Assembly (NCBI GenBank): GCA_021771035.1
Contig: JAETPU010000006.1
Span: 92,542 to 156,541, forward strand
Origin: Marvinbryantia formatexigens
GTDB taxonomy: Bacteria; Bacillota; Clostridia; Oscillospirales; Ruminococcaceae
Direction of reading: 5' to 3'
Length of the DNA stretch: 64,000 nucleotides
Shown here: one piece after another, positions 9,617 through 19,058 of the stretch
Position numbering within the stretch: position 1 is the first letter of the stretch
Layout of the letters: each line of letters begins with the position of its first letter
Notes under the pieces: generated by a model
The model's input: only the letters and a program-made list of their open reading frames with translations
Database searches by the model: none
What the model was told of the DNA's origin: nothing
Position numbers and translations under genes: made by a program

Positions 9617-11134
9617 CTATTTTACCAGCAGGGATTCCCCGTCCATCTCCTGCGGCTTGGGCAGTCCCAGAATCTCCAGCATAGTGGGGGCGATATCCGC
9701 CAGGCGTCCGCCCTCCCTGAGCTTACCCTCATAGCCAACCAGGCACAGCGGCACCCGGTTGGTGGTGTGCGGGGTGAAGGGGTTGCCGTCTTCGCCTACC
9801 ATCTTCTCCGCGTTTCCGTGATCCGCAGTGATGAGAGCGGCTCCGCCCTTAGCCAGGATAGCGTCCACCATCCGGCCCACGCAGGTATCCACTGCCTCAA
9901 CCGCTTTGACCGCCGCGTCGAATACGCCGGTGTGTCCAACCATATCACAGTTGGCGAAATTGAGGATAATCACATCGTACTTGTCGCTGTTGATGCGGGC
10001 GATTACCTCGTCAGTCACCTCATAGGCGCTCATCTCCGGCTTTAAGTCAAAGGTGGGCACATCCGGGGACTGAATGAGGGCCCTGTCCTCGCCGGGGAAG
10101 GTGGTCTCCTCGCCGCCGTTGAAGAAAAAGGTCACATGGGCATATTTCTGTGTCTCCGCAATCCGCAGCTGGGTCAGGCCCTTCTGGCTGATGTACTCGC
10201 CGAAGGTCTGCGTGAGCTCCTTGGGAGTATAGGCCACCGTCACATTGGGCATGGTAGCGTCGTACTGGGTCATGCAGATATAACACAGGGGGAAGAAGCC
10301 GTTTTTCCGCTCAAAACCTGCAAACTGAGGATCCACAAAGGTGCGGGTAATCTGACGGGCACGGTCCGGGCGGAAGTTATAAAAGATCACGCTATCATTG
10401 GCGCGGATAGTCCCCTGGCTCTCGCACACGGTGGGAACAATGAACTCGTCGGTCACGCCCTGGGCATAGGACTGCTCCATAGTGTCCACCGGGCAGGGAT
10501 TCTGGTTGCCCTCGCCATATACCATGGCGGCATAGGCCTTTTGGACACGATCCCAGGCATTATCCCGGTCCATGGCGTAGTAACGGCCCGCGATGGTGGC
10601 AATTTTGCCCACACCCAGCTCGTCCATCTTCGCCAGCAAATCCTTGATAAAGCCTACGCCGGAGGTGGTGGATACGTCACGGCCGTCCATCAGCGCATGG
10701 ACATATACCTTGGTAAGCCCCTGCGCCTTTGCTAACTCCAGAAGCCCGAAGAGATGCTCGATGTGGCTGTGCACGCCGCCGTCGGAGAGAAGCCCAATCA
10801 GGTGCAGGGCGCTGTCATGGGCCTTGCAGTTATCGACAGCCTTTAAAAAGGCCTCATTTTTCTGCGCCTCCCCGGTTTTAAAGGACTGGGAAATGCGCAC
10901 CAGCTCCTGGTACACAACCCGGCCGGCTCCGATATTGGTGTGTCCCACCTCAGAGTTTCCCATCTGGCCGTCCGGCAGGCCCACATCCAGCCCGGAAGCC
11001 CCGATGCTGGTGAGGGGACAGGTGGAAAAGAGCCGATCCAAATTCGGTTTTTTCGCAGCGGCAATGGCATTTCCCTGGGTATTGGGGTTGTTGCCGAAGC
11101 CGTCCATAATAATCAGTGCTAACGGTTTTTTCAT
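9617..11134 (-). CDS. gpmI: 2,3-bisphosphoglycerate-independent phosphoglycerate mutase
   Basis: The enzyme interconverts 3- and 2-phosphoglycerate in glycolysis through a phosphoserine intermediate and two manganese ions. The 505 residues begin MKKPLALIIMDGFG, where the Asp is a metal ligand. GQMGNSEVGHTNIGAGR holds the catalytic serine (about residue 61). Further metal ligands lie in the later DHGNAEKM segment. Two ATGs are close together; the second (CAT at 11132-11134) is spaced properly from the AGGAGA site. The gene follows tpiA by about 40 bases in the same direction. Confidence 0.96.
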   Translation of the reverse strand: MKKPLALIIMDGFGNNPNTQGNAIAAAKKPNLDRLFSTCPLTSIGASGLDVGLPDGQMGNSEVGHTNIGAGRVVYQELVRISQSFKTGEAQKNEAFLKAVDNCKAHDSALHLIGLLSDGGVHSHIEHLFGLLELAKAQGLTKVYVHALMDGRDVSTTSGVGFIKDLLAKMDELGVGKIATIAGRYYAMDRDNAWDRVQKAYAAMVYGEGNQNPCPVDTMEQSYAQGVTDEFIVPTVCESQGTIRANDSVIFYNFRPDRARQITRTFVDPQFAGFERKNGFFPLCYICMTQYDATMPNVTVAYTPKELTQTFGEYISQKGLTQLRIAETQKYAHVTFFFNGGEETTFPGEDRALIQSPDVPTFDLKPEMSAYEVTDEVIARINSDKYDVIILNFANCDMVGHTGVFDAAVKAVEAVDTCVGRMVDAILAKGGAALITADHGNAEKMVGEDGNPFTPHTTNRVPLCLVGYEGKLREGGRLADIAPTMLEILGLPKPQEMDGESLLVK

Positions 11135-11173
11135 AGTATGCATTCTCCTGTTCTCAAAAGGGCCCGGCGATAT

Positions 11174-11941
11174 TTATTTGGAGGCAGCCGCAACGATAGT
11201 GGCGAAATCCTGGGCTTTCAGGGAAGCTCCGCCGATGAGTCCGCCATCCACGTGCTCCTTGCTCAGCAGTTCCTCTGCATTTTTGGCGTTCATGGAGCCG
11301 CCGTACTGAACGGTCATAGCCTGGGCGGCAGCTTCGCCGTACAATTTGGCAATCACGCCCCGGATGCAGCCGTTGACCTCGTTGGCCTGATCCGCAGTGG
11401 CGGTTTTTCCGGTGCCGATAGCCCATACAGGCTCATAGGCAATGATGATGTTTTTGAGTTCCTCCTCAGACACACCGCCCAAGGCGATTTTGGTCTGCAT
11501 GGAACAGATTTCCTCGGTAATGCCCTGCTCGCGCTGCTCCAGCAGCTCCCCTACGCAGAGAATGACCTTGAGCCCGGCATCCAGGGCGGCACGGACTCTC
11601 TGGTTCACAGTGACATCCGTTTCCCCAAAATACTGACGGCGCTCCGAGTGGCCAATCACCACATACTCAACGCCCATCTCGGCGAGCATCTCGGCGGAAA
11701 TTTCTCCGGTGAACGCGCCGGACTTGGCCCAGTGGCAGTTCTCCGCGCCCACCTTGATGTTGGTGCCCGCGGTCAAATCCAGAGCCGTCTGAAGGTTGGT
11801 ATAGGGAACACAGATCACAACGCCGCACTTGGCCTGTGCCACCAGGGGCGCCAGCTCCTCGATGAGAGCCTTGGCCTCGGGACGGGTTTTATTCATCTTC
11901 CAGTTTCCTGCAATTACTGCTCTGCGAAGCTCTTTGTTCAT
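11174..11941 (-). CDS. tpiA: Triosephosphate isomerase
   Basis: The enzyme interconverts dihydroxyacetone phosphate and glyceraldehyde 3-phosphate. The 255-residue product has normal length. It carries the N-terminal AGNWKMNKT with the catalytic lysine, the IGHSERR histidine segment, the AYEPVWAIGTGKTA catalytic glutamate with flexible loop, and GGASL near the phosphate site at the C terminus. An AAAGGAG site lies nine bases before the ATG. It is read with gpmI. Confidence 0.97.
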   Translation of the reverse strand: MNKELRRAVIAGNWKMNKTRPEAKALIEELAPLVAQAKCGVVICVPYTNLQTALDLTAGTNIKVGAENCHWAKSGAFTGEISAEMLAEMGVEYVVIGHSERRQYFGETDVTVNQRVRAALDAGLKVILCVGELLEQREQGITEEICSMQTKIALGGVSEEELKNIIIAYEPVWAIGTGKTATADQANEVNGCIRGVIAKLYGEAAAQAMTVQYGGSMNAKNAEELLSKEHVDGGLIGGASLKAQDFATIVAAASK

Positions 11942-12455
11942 AACTTTTTCTCCTTTATTCAGTCGTCAGTCATTTATGTTCGATTGAACGCCGTGATTCC
12001 CCAGAGGGGCTGTCACAACGGATTCAAAGACAATCCTTTCCTCCCGCACCACATAGGGCTGCACACCCAGCAGGCCGGCGGATTTGCTCTGGACGGCCTG
12101 GGGGATTCCAGGCACGTCTCACTGGGCAGTTTGCGCCCGTTTTCCCCAAATGGACCGCTACCGGCTTCCGTCTTTCGGAGCCGCTGGAGTATCGCCGTGG
12201 GCCGCACTCCAGGTCTGCGAGGGCAGTGGTATCCCGAGCCATAGTCTGCAGCACGTACCCGGCCCGCCATGGGACCGGGGATACCGCCGCACAACGGCCC
12301 TTGCGTGCCGCTTCTGCCGGGAATTCAGCTTATCTTCTCCCGGCGCCTCTCAGGATCATGCGGGTTTCCTGCCGCTGCCCGTCCGGAATCGGCCATGCCT
12401 GCACCCTCGAATTCCGGAACGCCTAAGACGGTGCCTGCTGCCGCCTGTGCCGCTG
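11942..12455. other. Intergenic region upstream of tpiA
   Basis: These 514 bases contain only overlapping frames without ribosome binding sites. A GTTC-aatc-GAAC inverted repeat and a CCCC-tct-GGGG hairpin lie in the 110 bases before tpiA. I see no good -10/-35 pair, so the tpiA promoter is not identified. Confidence 0.45.
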
Positions 12456-13337
12456 TCAGCCGGGACGGGCCTCTCCCGGCACCGCCCCATTGGCCTCCCT
12501 TAAAATAATTCGGCCTTCCAGCCCGGTACGGCTGTTCTTCCAGCCGCTGCCCAAACCGGCAACCGCCATGCTCTCGCCTTCGAGCTCCAGAATACCGAAG
12601 GTGGCGTCGGCACCATCCGGATCCACCACCATGGAGGGGAAGGTGAAATAGGGGATGCCGCGGATCACCTGGTAATACCCTGTGTGGCAGTGGCCCTGGA
12701 TTACGCCCAGGACAGTCCCGCTTTCTTCCAATATGCTGCGGACCTGCCCGGAATTGTGCACCACATGGGGATCCCTGCCCTCCGGAGTCTGGCGTTCATC
12801 CAAATTTTCATGGGTGAACACCACCGCCCGCAGGCCCTTTTCCTTTGCCTGTGCCAAGGTGTCCTTGAGCCATATCAGCTGCGCGGGGCTGATATAACAG
12901 TCGGTCCAGTCAAATTCTTCCCTGTTGTAGCTGCGTCCCATGCCGTCAAAATTCCCATCGAGTACCACCAGGCGGTAACCGCCCACGTCCTTAAAGTAAT
13001 ACCCGCAGCGTTCGGCCGGCCGGCCCCGGTGTCCGGTACAGGCCGCCAAAAAAGAATCCTTGTCAAGCTCCAGCAGGTCATGGTTCCCCAGGACATGGAG
13101 CCACTCGCCGGAATAGGGGCTCAGGGCGTCCAGAGCCGCATTCAGATGAGAACGAACCTCCCGGATGTTCCGGGTGGTATCCACCAGATCCCCTAAATTC
13201 ACCGCTAAATCCACCCGCTCGCTTTGCAGCACCTGCGCGCACTGCCGCAGCTTGCGCAGGGAATCCCGGTAATAGCGGCCGTTCACCGTATCCCGCGGGG
13301 CATAGTGGGGATCGGCCAAAACTCCAATTCTCAGCAT
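12456..13337 (-). CDS. Calcineurin-like metallophosphoesterase
   Basis: The protein has every metal-binding block of the two-metal phosphoesterase superfamily. These are DPH (Asp9, His11), GDLVD (Asp50), GNHD (Asn85, His86), a later FTHE histidine, and GHCH near residue 215. The length of 293 residues fits a single-domain soluble enzyme. An alternative ATG two codons upstream sits directly on the GGAGGAG site, so the second ATG (13335-13337) is preferred. It lies between tpiA and pgk on the same strand, beyond the pgk terminator, so it probably has its own promoter. The substrate cannot be read from sequence. Confidence 0.88.
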   Translation of the reverse strand: MLRIGVLADPHYAPRDTVNGRYYRDSLRKLRQCAQVLQSERVDLAVNLGDLVDTTRNIREVRSHLNAALDALSPYSGEWLHVLGNHDLLELDKDSFLAACTGHRGRPAERCGYYFKDVGGYRLVVLDGNFDGMGRSYNREEFDWTDCYISPAQLIWLKDTLAQAKEKGLRAVVFTHENLDERQTPEGRDPHVVHNSGQVRSILEESGTVLGVIQGHCHTGYYQVIRGIPYFTFPSMVVDPDGADATFGILELEGESMAVAGLGSGWKNSRTGLEGRIILREANGAVPGEARPG

Positions 13338-13643
13338 TGCCATCTCCTCCCTCTCCTAACCGGCATCAGCAGTGTTCCGCGCAAAGCACCTTCCCGCAAA
13401 ACACAGGGCGTCCATTCAAGCCCCATCACAAAGCTGTGCGCCCCACGACAAAAGGCACGGTCGAATTCTCCCGTGCCTTAATAGGTAATGAATCGAAACC
13501 CAACCGAGAACAGGGTCTGGAGCACGCAAACATACCGCGCCAATCCGGCCCTGTCTGGGCTGTGTTACGAAAATCAATTAACTATATCCAATCAAACTGA
13601 TAGAATCCGCACAGGTTAGGTGCTCTCTGAATGTCTGATTTTC
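13338..13643. other. Spacer between pgk and the phosphoesterase gene
   Basis: The 306 bases hold the terminator-like hairpin at 13452-13479 and no gene. Confidence 0.5.
13452..13479 (-). terminator. Terminator downstream of pgk
   Basis: On the minus strand AAGGCACGG pairs with CCGTGCCTT around a ten-base loop, followed by TTTTG. It is about 165 bases beyond the pgk stop. Confidence 0.7.
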
Positions 13644-14855
13644 TTATTTGTCGTTCAGGCAGGCAATACCCGGAAGAACCTTGCCCTCCAGATACTCCAG
13701 AGAAGCGCCGCCGCCGGTGGAGATATGGGTCATCTTATCGGCAAAGCCCAGCTGCATCACAGCCGCAGCGGAATCGCCGCCGCCGATCACAGTTGTAGCG
13801 TCAGTCTCTGCCAAAGCCTTGGCAACCGCAATGGTTCCGGCTGCCAGGGTCGGGTTCTCAAATACGCCCATGGGGCCGTTCCAAACAACGGTCTTAGCGG
13901 TCTTTGCAGCATCTGCGAATAACTGCTGGGTCTTGGGGCCGATATCCAGGCCCATCTTGTCAGCCGGGATTGCGCAGGACTCCACAACGGATACCTCGAT
14001 GGGGCCGTCGATGGGATCCGGGAAGGAAGCCGCCACAACGGTATCTACCGGCAGAACCAGCTTAACGCCCTTTTCCTCAGCCTTTTTCAACATATCCTTG
14101 CAGTAATCCACCTTTTCCAGATCCACCAGGGAGGTTCCCACCTCATAGCCCTTGGCCGCCAGGAAGGTATAAGCCATACCACCGCCGATGATGAGGGTAT
14201 CCACCTTGTTGAGCAGGTTCTCGATAACGCTCAGCTTATCGGCAACCTTGGCGCCGCCCAGGATAGCCACGAAGGGACGGACCGGATCGTTGACGGCATT
14301 GCCCAGGTATTCAATCTCCTTGCCCATCAGGTAACCGGCAGCAGACTCCTTAATGTAGTCTGTCACGCCTGCGGTGGAGCAGTGAGCACGGTGAGCGGAG
14401 CCAAATGCGTCGTTTACATATACATCAGCCAGAGAGGCCAGATCCTCGCTGAACTGCGGCAGGTTCTTGGTCTCCTCCTTGCGGAAGCGGGTATTCTCCA
14501 GGAGGACAACGTCGCCGTCCTTCATTTCGGCAACTGCCTTGCGGGCATTCTCGCCGACAACCTCATCGTCAGCCGCGAACACAACCGGCTTGCCCAAAAG
14601 TTCGGACAGGCGCTGCGCGCAGGGAGCCAGGGAGAACTTGGCCTCAGGGCCATTCTTCGGCTTGCCCAGGTGGCTGCAAAGAATGACACGGCCGCCGTTT
14701 TCAATGAGTTTTTTAATGGTGGGCAGAGCTGCCACAATACGGTTGTCGTTGGTAATCGCGCCGTCCTTCAGCGGTACATTGAAGTCCACCCGGACCAGAA
14801 CGCGTTTCCCTTTTACATCAAGATCTTCAACGGTCTTTTTGCCCAGACTGCTCAT
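13644..14855 (-). CDS. pgk: Phosphoglycerate kinase
   Basis: The enzyme transfers phosphate from 1,3-bisphosphoglycerate to ADP, the first ATP-yielding step of glycolysis. The 403 residues are a normal monofunctional length. Landmarks are [14 protein letters not shown] near the start, the substrate-binding LCSHLGKPK and NTRFRKEE segments, GGAKVADK mid-protein, and the nucleotide-site WNGPMGVFE and GGGDSAAAV. An AAAGGAG site precedes the ATG. A predicted promoter lies at 14934-14962. With tpiA and gpmI it forms a lower-glycolysis cluster; gapA is not in the window. Confidence 0.97.
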   Translation of the reverse strand: MSSLGKKTVEDLDVKGKRVLVRVDFNVPLKDGAITNDNRIVAALPTIKKLIENGGRVILCSHLGKPKNGPEAKFSLAPCAQRLSELLGKPVVFAADDEVVGENARKAVAEMKDGDVVLLENTRFRKEETKNLPQFSEDLASLADVYVNDAFGSAHRAHCSTAGVTDYIKESAAGYLMGKEIEYLGNAVNDPVRPFVAILGGAKVADKLSVIENLLNKVDTLIIGGGMAYTFLAAKGYEVGTSLVDLEKVDYCKDMLKKAEEKGVKLVLPVDTVVAASFPDPIDGPIEVSVVESCAIPADKMGLDIGPKTQQLFADAAKTAKTVVWNGPMGVFENPTLAAGTIAVAKALAETDATTVIGGGDSAAAVMQLGFADKMTHISTGGGASLEYLEGKVLPGIACLNDK

Positions 14856-14933
14856 GATACAAAACTCCTTTTTTCATCAGACTTTTATGCTTTCCTGGAA
14901 CTGGGAGCGCAATCAAACGTCCCTGTACTTCCT

Positions 14934-14962
14934 ATTATATAGAAAGCCTCCGGGTTTCGCAA
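14934..14962 (-). promoter_or_regulatory. Predicted promoter of pgk
   Basis: On the minus strand TTGCGA (14957-14962) and TATAAT (14934-14939) are 17 bases apart. The -10 box is perfect; the -35 is partial. Confidence 0.65.
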
Positions 14963-15079
14963 TAGCTTTGAAAACCGGCTCGGATGGCCGATTTCACGGT
15001 TTGTCAATAAAAAGACAATTCCATGGTTATTGTATCGCATCCGCCCCTGTTTTGCAAGGGCCGAAGGGGCCCCACGGCG

Positions 15080-15931
15080 CTATTTTTCCAGAACTCTCGG
15101 ATTTTTTTCGTCCCTGTCCCAAACGGTTACATCCACATATACCGGGCAGTGATCCGACTGATCCAAGGCAGCCTGTTCTGTCACTACATTTTGGATATAA
15201 ACCTCGGCTCTATCCATTCCGTATAGCATAATATGATCAATCGCATCCATATGGGTGCCCACCGGCGCGCTTCCCCGCTCATAAACGCCGGTGTCCGGGT
15301 TGAGCACCGGATATTCGTGCAGGGTGTTGGAACGGCTGCTGGACACCATAGCACACAGCCGGGTGTCGATGGCGCCCAGGCGCAGCATCTCCCGGTAGGG
15401 ATTGGAGGGGATGGCACAGTTGAGATCGCCCATGGAGAACACCGGGATATCATACTTTACCCGCATATAATCCACAAATGCCTGGGACTCCCGGACATTC
15501 TGCACCCGGGAGGCGTCGTTTTCCAGCCCGTCCTCCTCCCACCAGAAGTGGTTGGAGGCCACACCCAAGCGCACCCCGTTGGAAACCTGCTCCAAAACCG
15601 CCCAGGTCACACTCTTGGAACCGGAGTCATTGAGTCCGCCGAACAGGTGCCAGCCGCATTCCAGAATGCGGAACACCCCTTTTTTCACCAGTACCGGGGT
15701 ATAGTTCTGCTGCCCCTGGGTGTCCACCGGGACAAACTCATAGTCCCGTTCCAGTCCCTCGATGAGGGTTGGCGTGCAAATCCGTGGGGACATCTCCTGC
15801 AGGCACAGGATGTCCGGGGAATACTGGGCATAAAACCCGGGATAACGCGCGTCCCTCCCGCCGGGATTGCCGTTCCACACATTGTGGGTCATAATACGCA
15901 GGGATGCCTGTTCATACTTTGGATAGTTCAT
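15080..15931 (-). CDS. Endonuclease/exonuclease/phosphatase-family hydrolase
   Basis: The EEP superfamily includes DNases, sphingomyelinases and sugar or lipid phosphatases. The 283-residue product has the fold's active-site blocks in order: MTHNVWN (Asn17), CLQE (Glu46), the central SNHFWW histidine, GDLN, and DAIDHIML, with SDHCPV (Asp-His) near the C terminus. No signal peptide or membrane segment is evident, so it is probably cytoplasmic. It lies upstream of pgk on the same strand, but pgk has its own promoter. Which ester it cleaves is unknown. Confidence 0.85.
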   Translation of the reverse strand: MNYPKYEQASLRIMTHNVWNGNPGGRDARYPGFYAQYSPDILCLQEMSPRICTPTLIEGLERDYEFVPVDTQGQQNYTPVLVKKGVFRILECGWHLFGGLNDSGSKSVTWAVLEQVSNGVRLGVASNHFWWEEDGLENDASRVQNVRESQAFVDYMRVKYDIPVFSMGDLNCAIPSNPYREMLRLGAIDTRLCAMVSSSRSNTLHEYPVLNPDTGVYERGSAPVGTHMDAIDHIMLYGMDRAEVYIQNVVTEQAALDQSDHCPVYVDVTVWDRDEKNPRVLEK

Positions 15932-16055
15932 CGGTGTGTTTCCTCCTCTATTTTGGGCCTGGGGCCATGGTTGCTGCCAGCTTCATTATACCTCGTTTGT
16001 TTATAAAATCAATGTGCCGCACTGCAATTCACTTGCAGGAACACCTGCGATTCCG

Positions 16056-16219
16056 ACTTTAAAACCCATACTTGGGCCGATGCCGCGCAACCGGGACACT
16101 CGGAGGTGCTCTCAGTATATTCGATGCTTAGTTGTACAGCACCTCCGTGAAGTTTCGGGACAAGCCCAAAACTTCCGTAGCCAATTTTAGTCCTGTCTAT
16201 CAAAGTTCTGTTGTTACAG
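16056..16219. repeat. Interspersed repeat, copy A
   Basis: It shares a left block (CCATACTTGGGCCGATGCC) and a right block (ACAAGCCCAAAACTTCCGTA, then CTGTCTATCAAA) with copy B. The middle has diverged. Copy A holds a perfect hairpin, CGGAGGTGCT at 16101-16110 against AGCACCTCCG at 16138-16147. Conserved ends with a free middle suggest a mobile or structured element rather than a gene. Confidence 0.75.
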
Positions 16220-16254
16220 CGGGGTAAAATCAAAGCTAGGGGCAAGGCCCCTTG

Positions 16255-16510
16255 CTTTGTAGTCTTTGCGCACTTTTCTGCTACCAGAAAGTGCGGCCCC
16301 CGGCAGGGGGTTGGGAAGGAAATTGGATGACAGTTTACATGGGTGATAAATATCCTTCTTTTCCATTTAGATTTAGGGAATTCGTTATTGTCATGGTAAC
16401 AGAAACAGTAGTTTTACCTTCCAAAAAGATTATCATCCAATTCCCTACCCAGCCCGCTCATGCCGCGGGGGCACCCCTTTTCTGCACGGCCAGAAAAGGG
16501 GGAAAGAGCC
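16255..16510. mobile_element. MITE-like long palindromic element
   Basis: The two halves are imperfect inverted copies. The inner arms are TTGGGAAGGAAATTGGATGA at 16311-16330 and its near-complement at about 16433-16452. Each half also carries an outer hairpin with a TTTCTG...CAGAAA core, at 16269-16295 and at 16474-16501. No transposase is encoded. Exact ends and target duplications cannot be fixed by eye. Confidence 0.5.
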
Positions 16511-16612
16511 GCCCAAGAGGCGTTCCCCCTCTTGGGTATCTCCCCCTTTGGGGCAGTTGTTTGCACTCAATCAGTGGAAGCTAGAAAAAAGTCGAGAATC
16601 GCAAGTCCTCTC

Positions 16613-16770
16613 AACTTTCAGGCCCATACTTGGGCCGATGCCACTGATGCAACCGGAACGCGCTTAGATTTATTCTCCGCCTAGACCCTCAGCGTCCCTT
16701 AGAAGTTTTGGGACAAGCCCAAAACTTCCGTAGTCAATTCTAGTTCTGTCTATCAAATTATTCCCGTAAC
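16613..16770. repeat. Interspersed repeat, copy B
   Basis: Second copy, about 557 bases from copy A in the same orientation. It contains a perfect AGTTTTGGG-acaag-CCCAAAACT hairpin; in copy A the left arm has one changed base. The same conserved outer blocks are present. Confidence 0.75.
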
Positions 16771-16816
16771 CCGGGGGTTCATCGGAGGTGCACCGGGATG
16801 CTCCCAAAGAATAAAC

Positions 16817-16861
16817 AGAGATACCCCAGAGAGGTGGAGCTATCCTCTCTGGGGTATCTCT
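16817..16861 (-). terminator. Terminator of the Cys4 mini-protein operon
   Basis: A perfect 17-bp stem (AGAGATACCCCAGAGAG and its complement) with an 11-base loop. On the minus strand it is followed by TGTTTATT. Confidence 0.85.
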
Positions 16862-16903
16862 ACGGTCAACCGGTATTGCGAGGGAAATACGCCGGAGAAC
16901 CAC

Positions 16904-17125
16904 TTACCAGTTCTCCAAATCCTCCATGGTCACCCGGGTGGTCATCAGCCGGTATTTCTTTTTGAGATCCGCGTACATCTCCCGGATCTCTTCCACACTG
17001 CCGGTAAAGCTGCATTTCACGCAGTAGTAGCTTGAGTCCTCATGCCGGTGCAGCACCACATCATTTTCCCGGGCAAAGCACACCGGGCAGCGGTAGATTA
17101 TTTCTTTTTTCGCAGAGTCAGCCAT
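16904..17125 (-). CDS. Cys4 zinc-ribbon-like mini-protein
   Basis: The 73-residue product has two CxxC pairs (Cys13/Cys16 and Cys35/Cys38) spaced as in a small zinc ribbon. A charged helical C terminus follows (about 45-73). I do not recognise a named family. It begins inside the last 28 bases of the 585-residue gene, which points to translational coupling, and a strong terminator follows it. A role in binding nucleic acid or a partner protein would be typical of zinc ribbons, but that is inference. Confidence 0.75.
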   Translation of the reverse strand: MADSAKKEIIYRCPVCFARENDVVLHRHEDSSYYCVKCSFTGSVEEIREMYADLKKKYRLMTTRVTMEDLENW

Positions 17126-18855
17126 GTGGATACTCCTTTCCCAAGGGACCCTGTCCCCTCCAGTTTCAGTGTATAATAGGGATTGAACAAAACGCCCTCC
17201 TGGGCCTGGGCCCGCCGGGGTGCATCACCGTCTGCCCGCAGGGAAATCTGGGTCTCCAAAGCGGGGATTTCCGCGCTCACCTGCCGGGCGCACTCACTGG
17301 AAATGCTCTCGCCGGTATAGTGGAATTCCAGGCTCTGAGTGCCGGACTCCTCCTGAAGTTCCAGCCGGATGCCCTGCATAGGCTCGGGATATTCGGTAGT
17401 TCCATAGCAGCCCTTCACATATTCCGTCATCTCCACGCTTTCGGCGGGATCCGAGCACTCGGTAATGAGGCGCTCCATCAGGATATCCCCGGAATTTTGG
17501 AAGGTATAGACCGTCTGCAGCCAAAGGGTGAGCCCATCCTGGAATTTGAGCTTCGCCGGGGTCAGGGTGAGGGTGGTTTTTTCCTGACGCCGGGCGATAT
17601 CCGCAACCTTGACGGGATAATCCGCCAAATCCAGCGTCTGTCCTTTATGGGAGACAAGCAGCGTCGTCCTGGCTCCGTCCTCATAGTGGTGGGCATTCCC
17701 CGTGCGGTATTGGGAGTGGATAAGATAGGGGTTGCTTGCCATCTCCTTCTGGGGCATATCGGCGCCGGGACAGCGCTCCTGCGCCGCCACAAAGGGCCGC
17801 AGATCCCCGATGGAACCGCCCTGGCAGGGATCCACCGTCACCCGCATACTGGGATCCAAATACCAGAAGTACTCCTTGCCGGAGCCGTAGAGCATCTCCT
17901 TGGCGTCAAACACCTGGGAGCGGCCCATGGGCATATGCTCCCGGTACCAGCCGGCAAATTCGCTCAGGTGCATATCCTGAAGCTTGCCCTCCTGGCGCAG
18001 GGCGGCAAAATACTCCAGGTATTCCCGGTATAACCCCTGGGTAATCTCATCGCTGTCCTGTACATTGGCGCTTCCGGAAAGCCAGTTGGGGCCCACAAAC
18101 ACATTCGTATAGGAAAATCCGTCGTTATACCGCTCCTGGAACCGGTGCACATCCAAGAGGTTGAGCACATAGGGGGCTACCGCACCCTCATTGGCCATGG
18201 CGCGCTGAATATTGGAGGGATGGCTGGCAAAAAAGTCGTTCCTGCCCTCATAGGAGAGCGCCAAATCCCGGCACAGATGGGGCACCGCCACAATTCCGGC
18301 CCAATCCTCCTCGTCCCTGGCGGGGCGCAGGGTATTGTTCTTCGCCGGATACCAGGGCCACCAGGGCATCCCCTCATTGAACAGGTACCAGGAGTGGTTG
18401 CAGCCGTGGAATACCTTAACGCCCTCCTCGAAGCAGCCGGCAATGCTCACCTTGATCCGTGGGCACAGTTCCCGCAGGAGCGCCATGGAATAGGCATCCA
18501 TGTGGTAGCAGCCCACAGCCTCTGGCAAAGTGTGAAAGGCCTCCTGGAACTGCCGGAGCACCTCGGTAATCAGGCGGCGCTTATTTTCCTTGGTGTGCAG
18601 CCACAGAAAAGGCTCTTTGCAGCAGAACACCTCATTCATGCGCTTGGTTGCAATTTCCCCAAACCAAATGCCGATTTCGTCCCCATACTGCCGGTTGTCC
18701 TCCTGAATATCCGCCACGATTTTCTCGTCAAACAGGAAATCATAGGGTACCAGCACCGTGACCTTCAGGCCCAGCTCGTGGGCCATGGATTGCTGCAGAC
18801 GAAACATCTCGTACTGCTTGCCCCAGGCCGGGCGATGGATTACATTGACAATCAT
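17098..18855 (-). CDS. Large protein of unknown function, possibly carbohydrate-related
   Basis: The 585-residue product has no signal peptide or membrane segments and is rich in Trp, Tyr and His. It looks two-part. The N-terminal half (to about 350) alternates predicted strands and helices and carries motifs such as CYHMDAYSM and CNHSWYLFNEGMPWWPWYP. The C-terminal half looks beta-rich, like the accessory domains of glycoside hydrolases or deacetylases. I cannot place it in a family. The start is the ATG at 18853-18855, with GGGAGG nine bases upstream; six more codons upstream lack support. Its neighbours are a divergent AraC regulator and an overlapping Cys4 mini-protein, which hints at regulated sugar or glycan metabolism. 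Confidence 0.7.
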   Translation of the reverse strand: MIVNVIHRPAWGKQYEMFRLQQSMAHELGLKVTVLVPYDFLFDEKIVADIQEDNRQYGDEIGIWFGEIATKRMNEVFCCKEPFLWLHTKENKRRLITEVLRQFQEAFHTLPEAVGCYHMDAYSMALLRELCPRIKVSIAGCFEEGVKVFHGCNHSWYLFNEGMPWWPWYPAKNNTLRPARDEEDWAGIVAVPHLCRDLALSYEGRNDFFASHPSNIQRAMANEGAVAPYVLNLLDVHRFQERYNDGFSYTNVFVGPNWLSGSANVQDSDEITQGLYREYLEYFAALRQEGKLQDMHLSEFAGWYREHMPMGRSQVFDAKEMLYGSGKEYFWYLDPSMRVTVDPCQGGSIGDLRPFVAAQERCPGADMPQKEMASNPYLIHSQYRTGNAHHYEDGARTTLLVSHKGQTLDLADYPVKVADIARRQEKTTLTLTPAKLKFQDGLTLWLQTVYTFQNSGDILMERLITECSDPAESVEMTEYVKGCYGTTEYPEPMQGIRLELQEESGTQSLEFHYTGESISSECARQVSAEIPALETQISLRADGDAPRRAQAQEGVLFNPYYTLKLEGTGSLGKGVSTWLTLRKKK

Positions 18856-18982
18856 GCTGCGTTTCCTCCCCAATTCGTTTCAGTGGGTGTTGTAAAGGTA
18901 TTCTCTGATTTCACGAAAACACCAGGCCAACTTTCCCTCTCAGTATAGATGTTTTCAGGGCCCCGGTGTTATGATTGAAGTG

Positions 18983-19011
18983 TTCCTTTTATTGATTTTG
19001 TATGCTATACT
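18983..19011 (+). promoter_or_regulatory. Predicted promoter of the AraC-family gene
   Basis: TTCCTT (18983-18988) and TATACT (19006-19011) are 17 bases apart, with a TG extension (TGCTATACT) that strengthens the -10. It lies about 50 bases before the start codon in the divergent spacer. Confidence 0.6.
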
Positions 19012-19058
19012 GAAGGAAATTTCTGCGGAAAGCCCCATTGAGAAAGGAAGAATACGGG

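Larger units (their letters stand above)
15932..16903. other. Repeat-filled intergenic region
   Basis: This 970-base region has no supported gene. It holds two diverged copies of one interspersed repeat (16056-16219 and 16613-16770), a palindromic MITE-like element between them, and the terminator of the Cys4 mini-protein gene. Confidence 0.7.
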
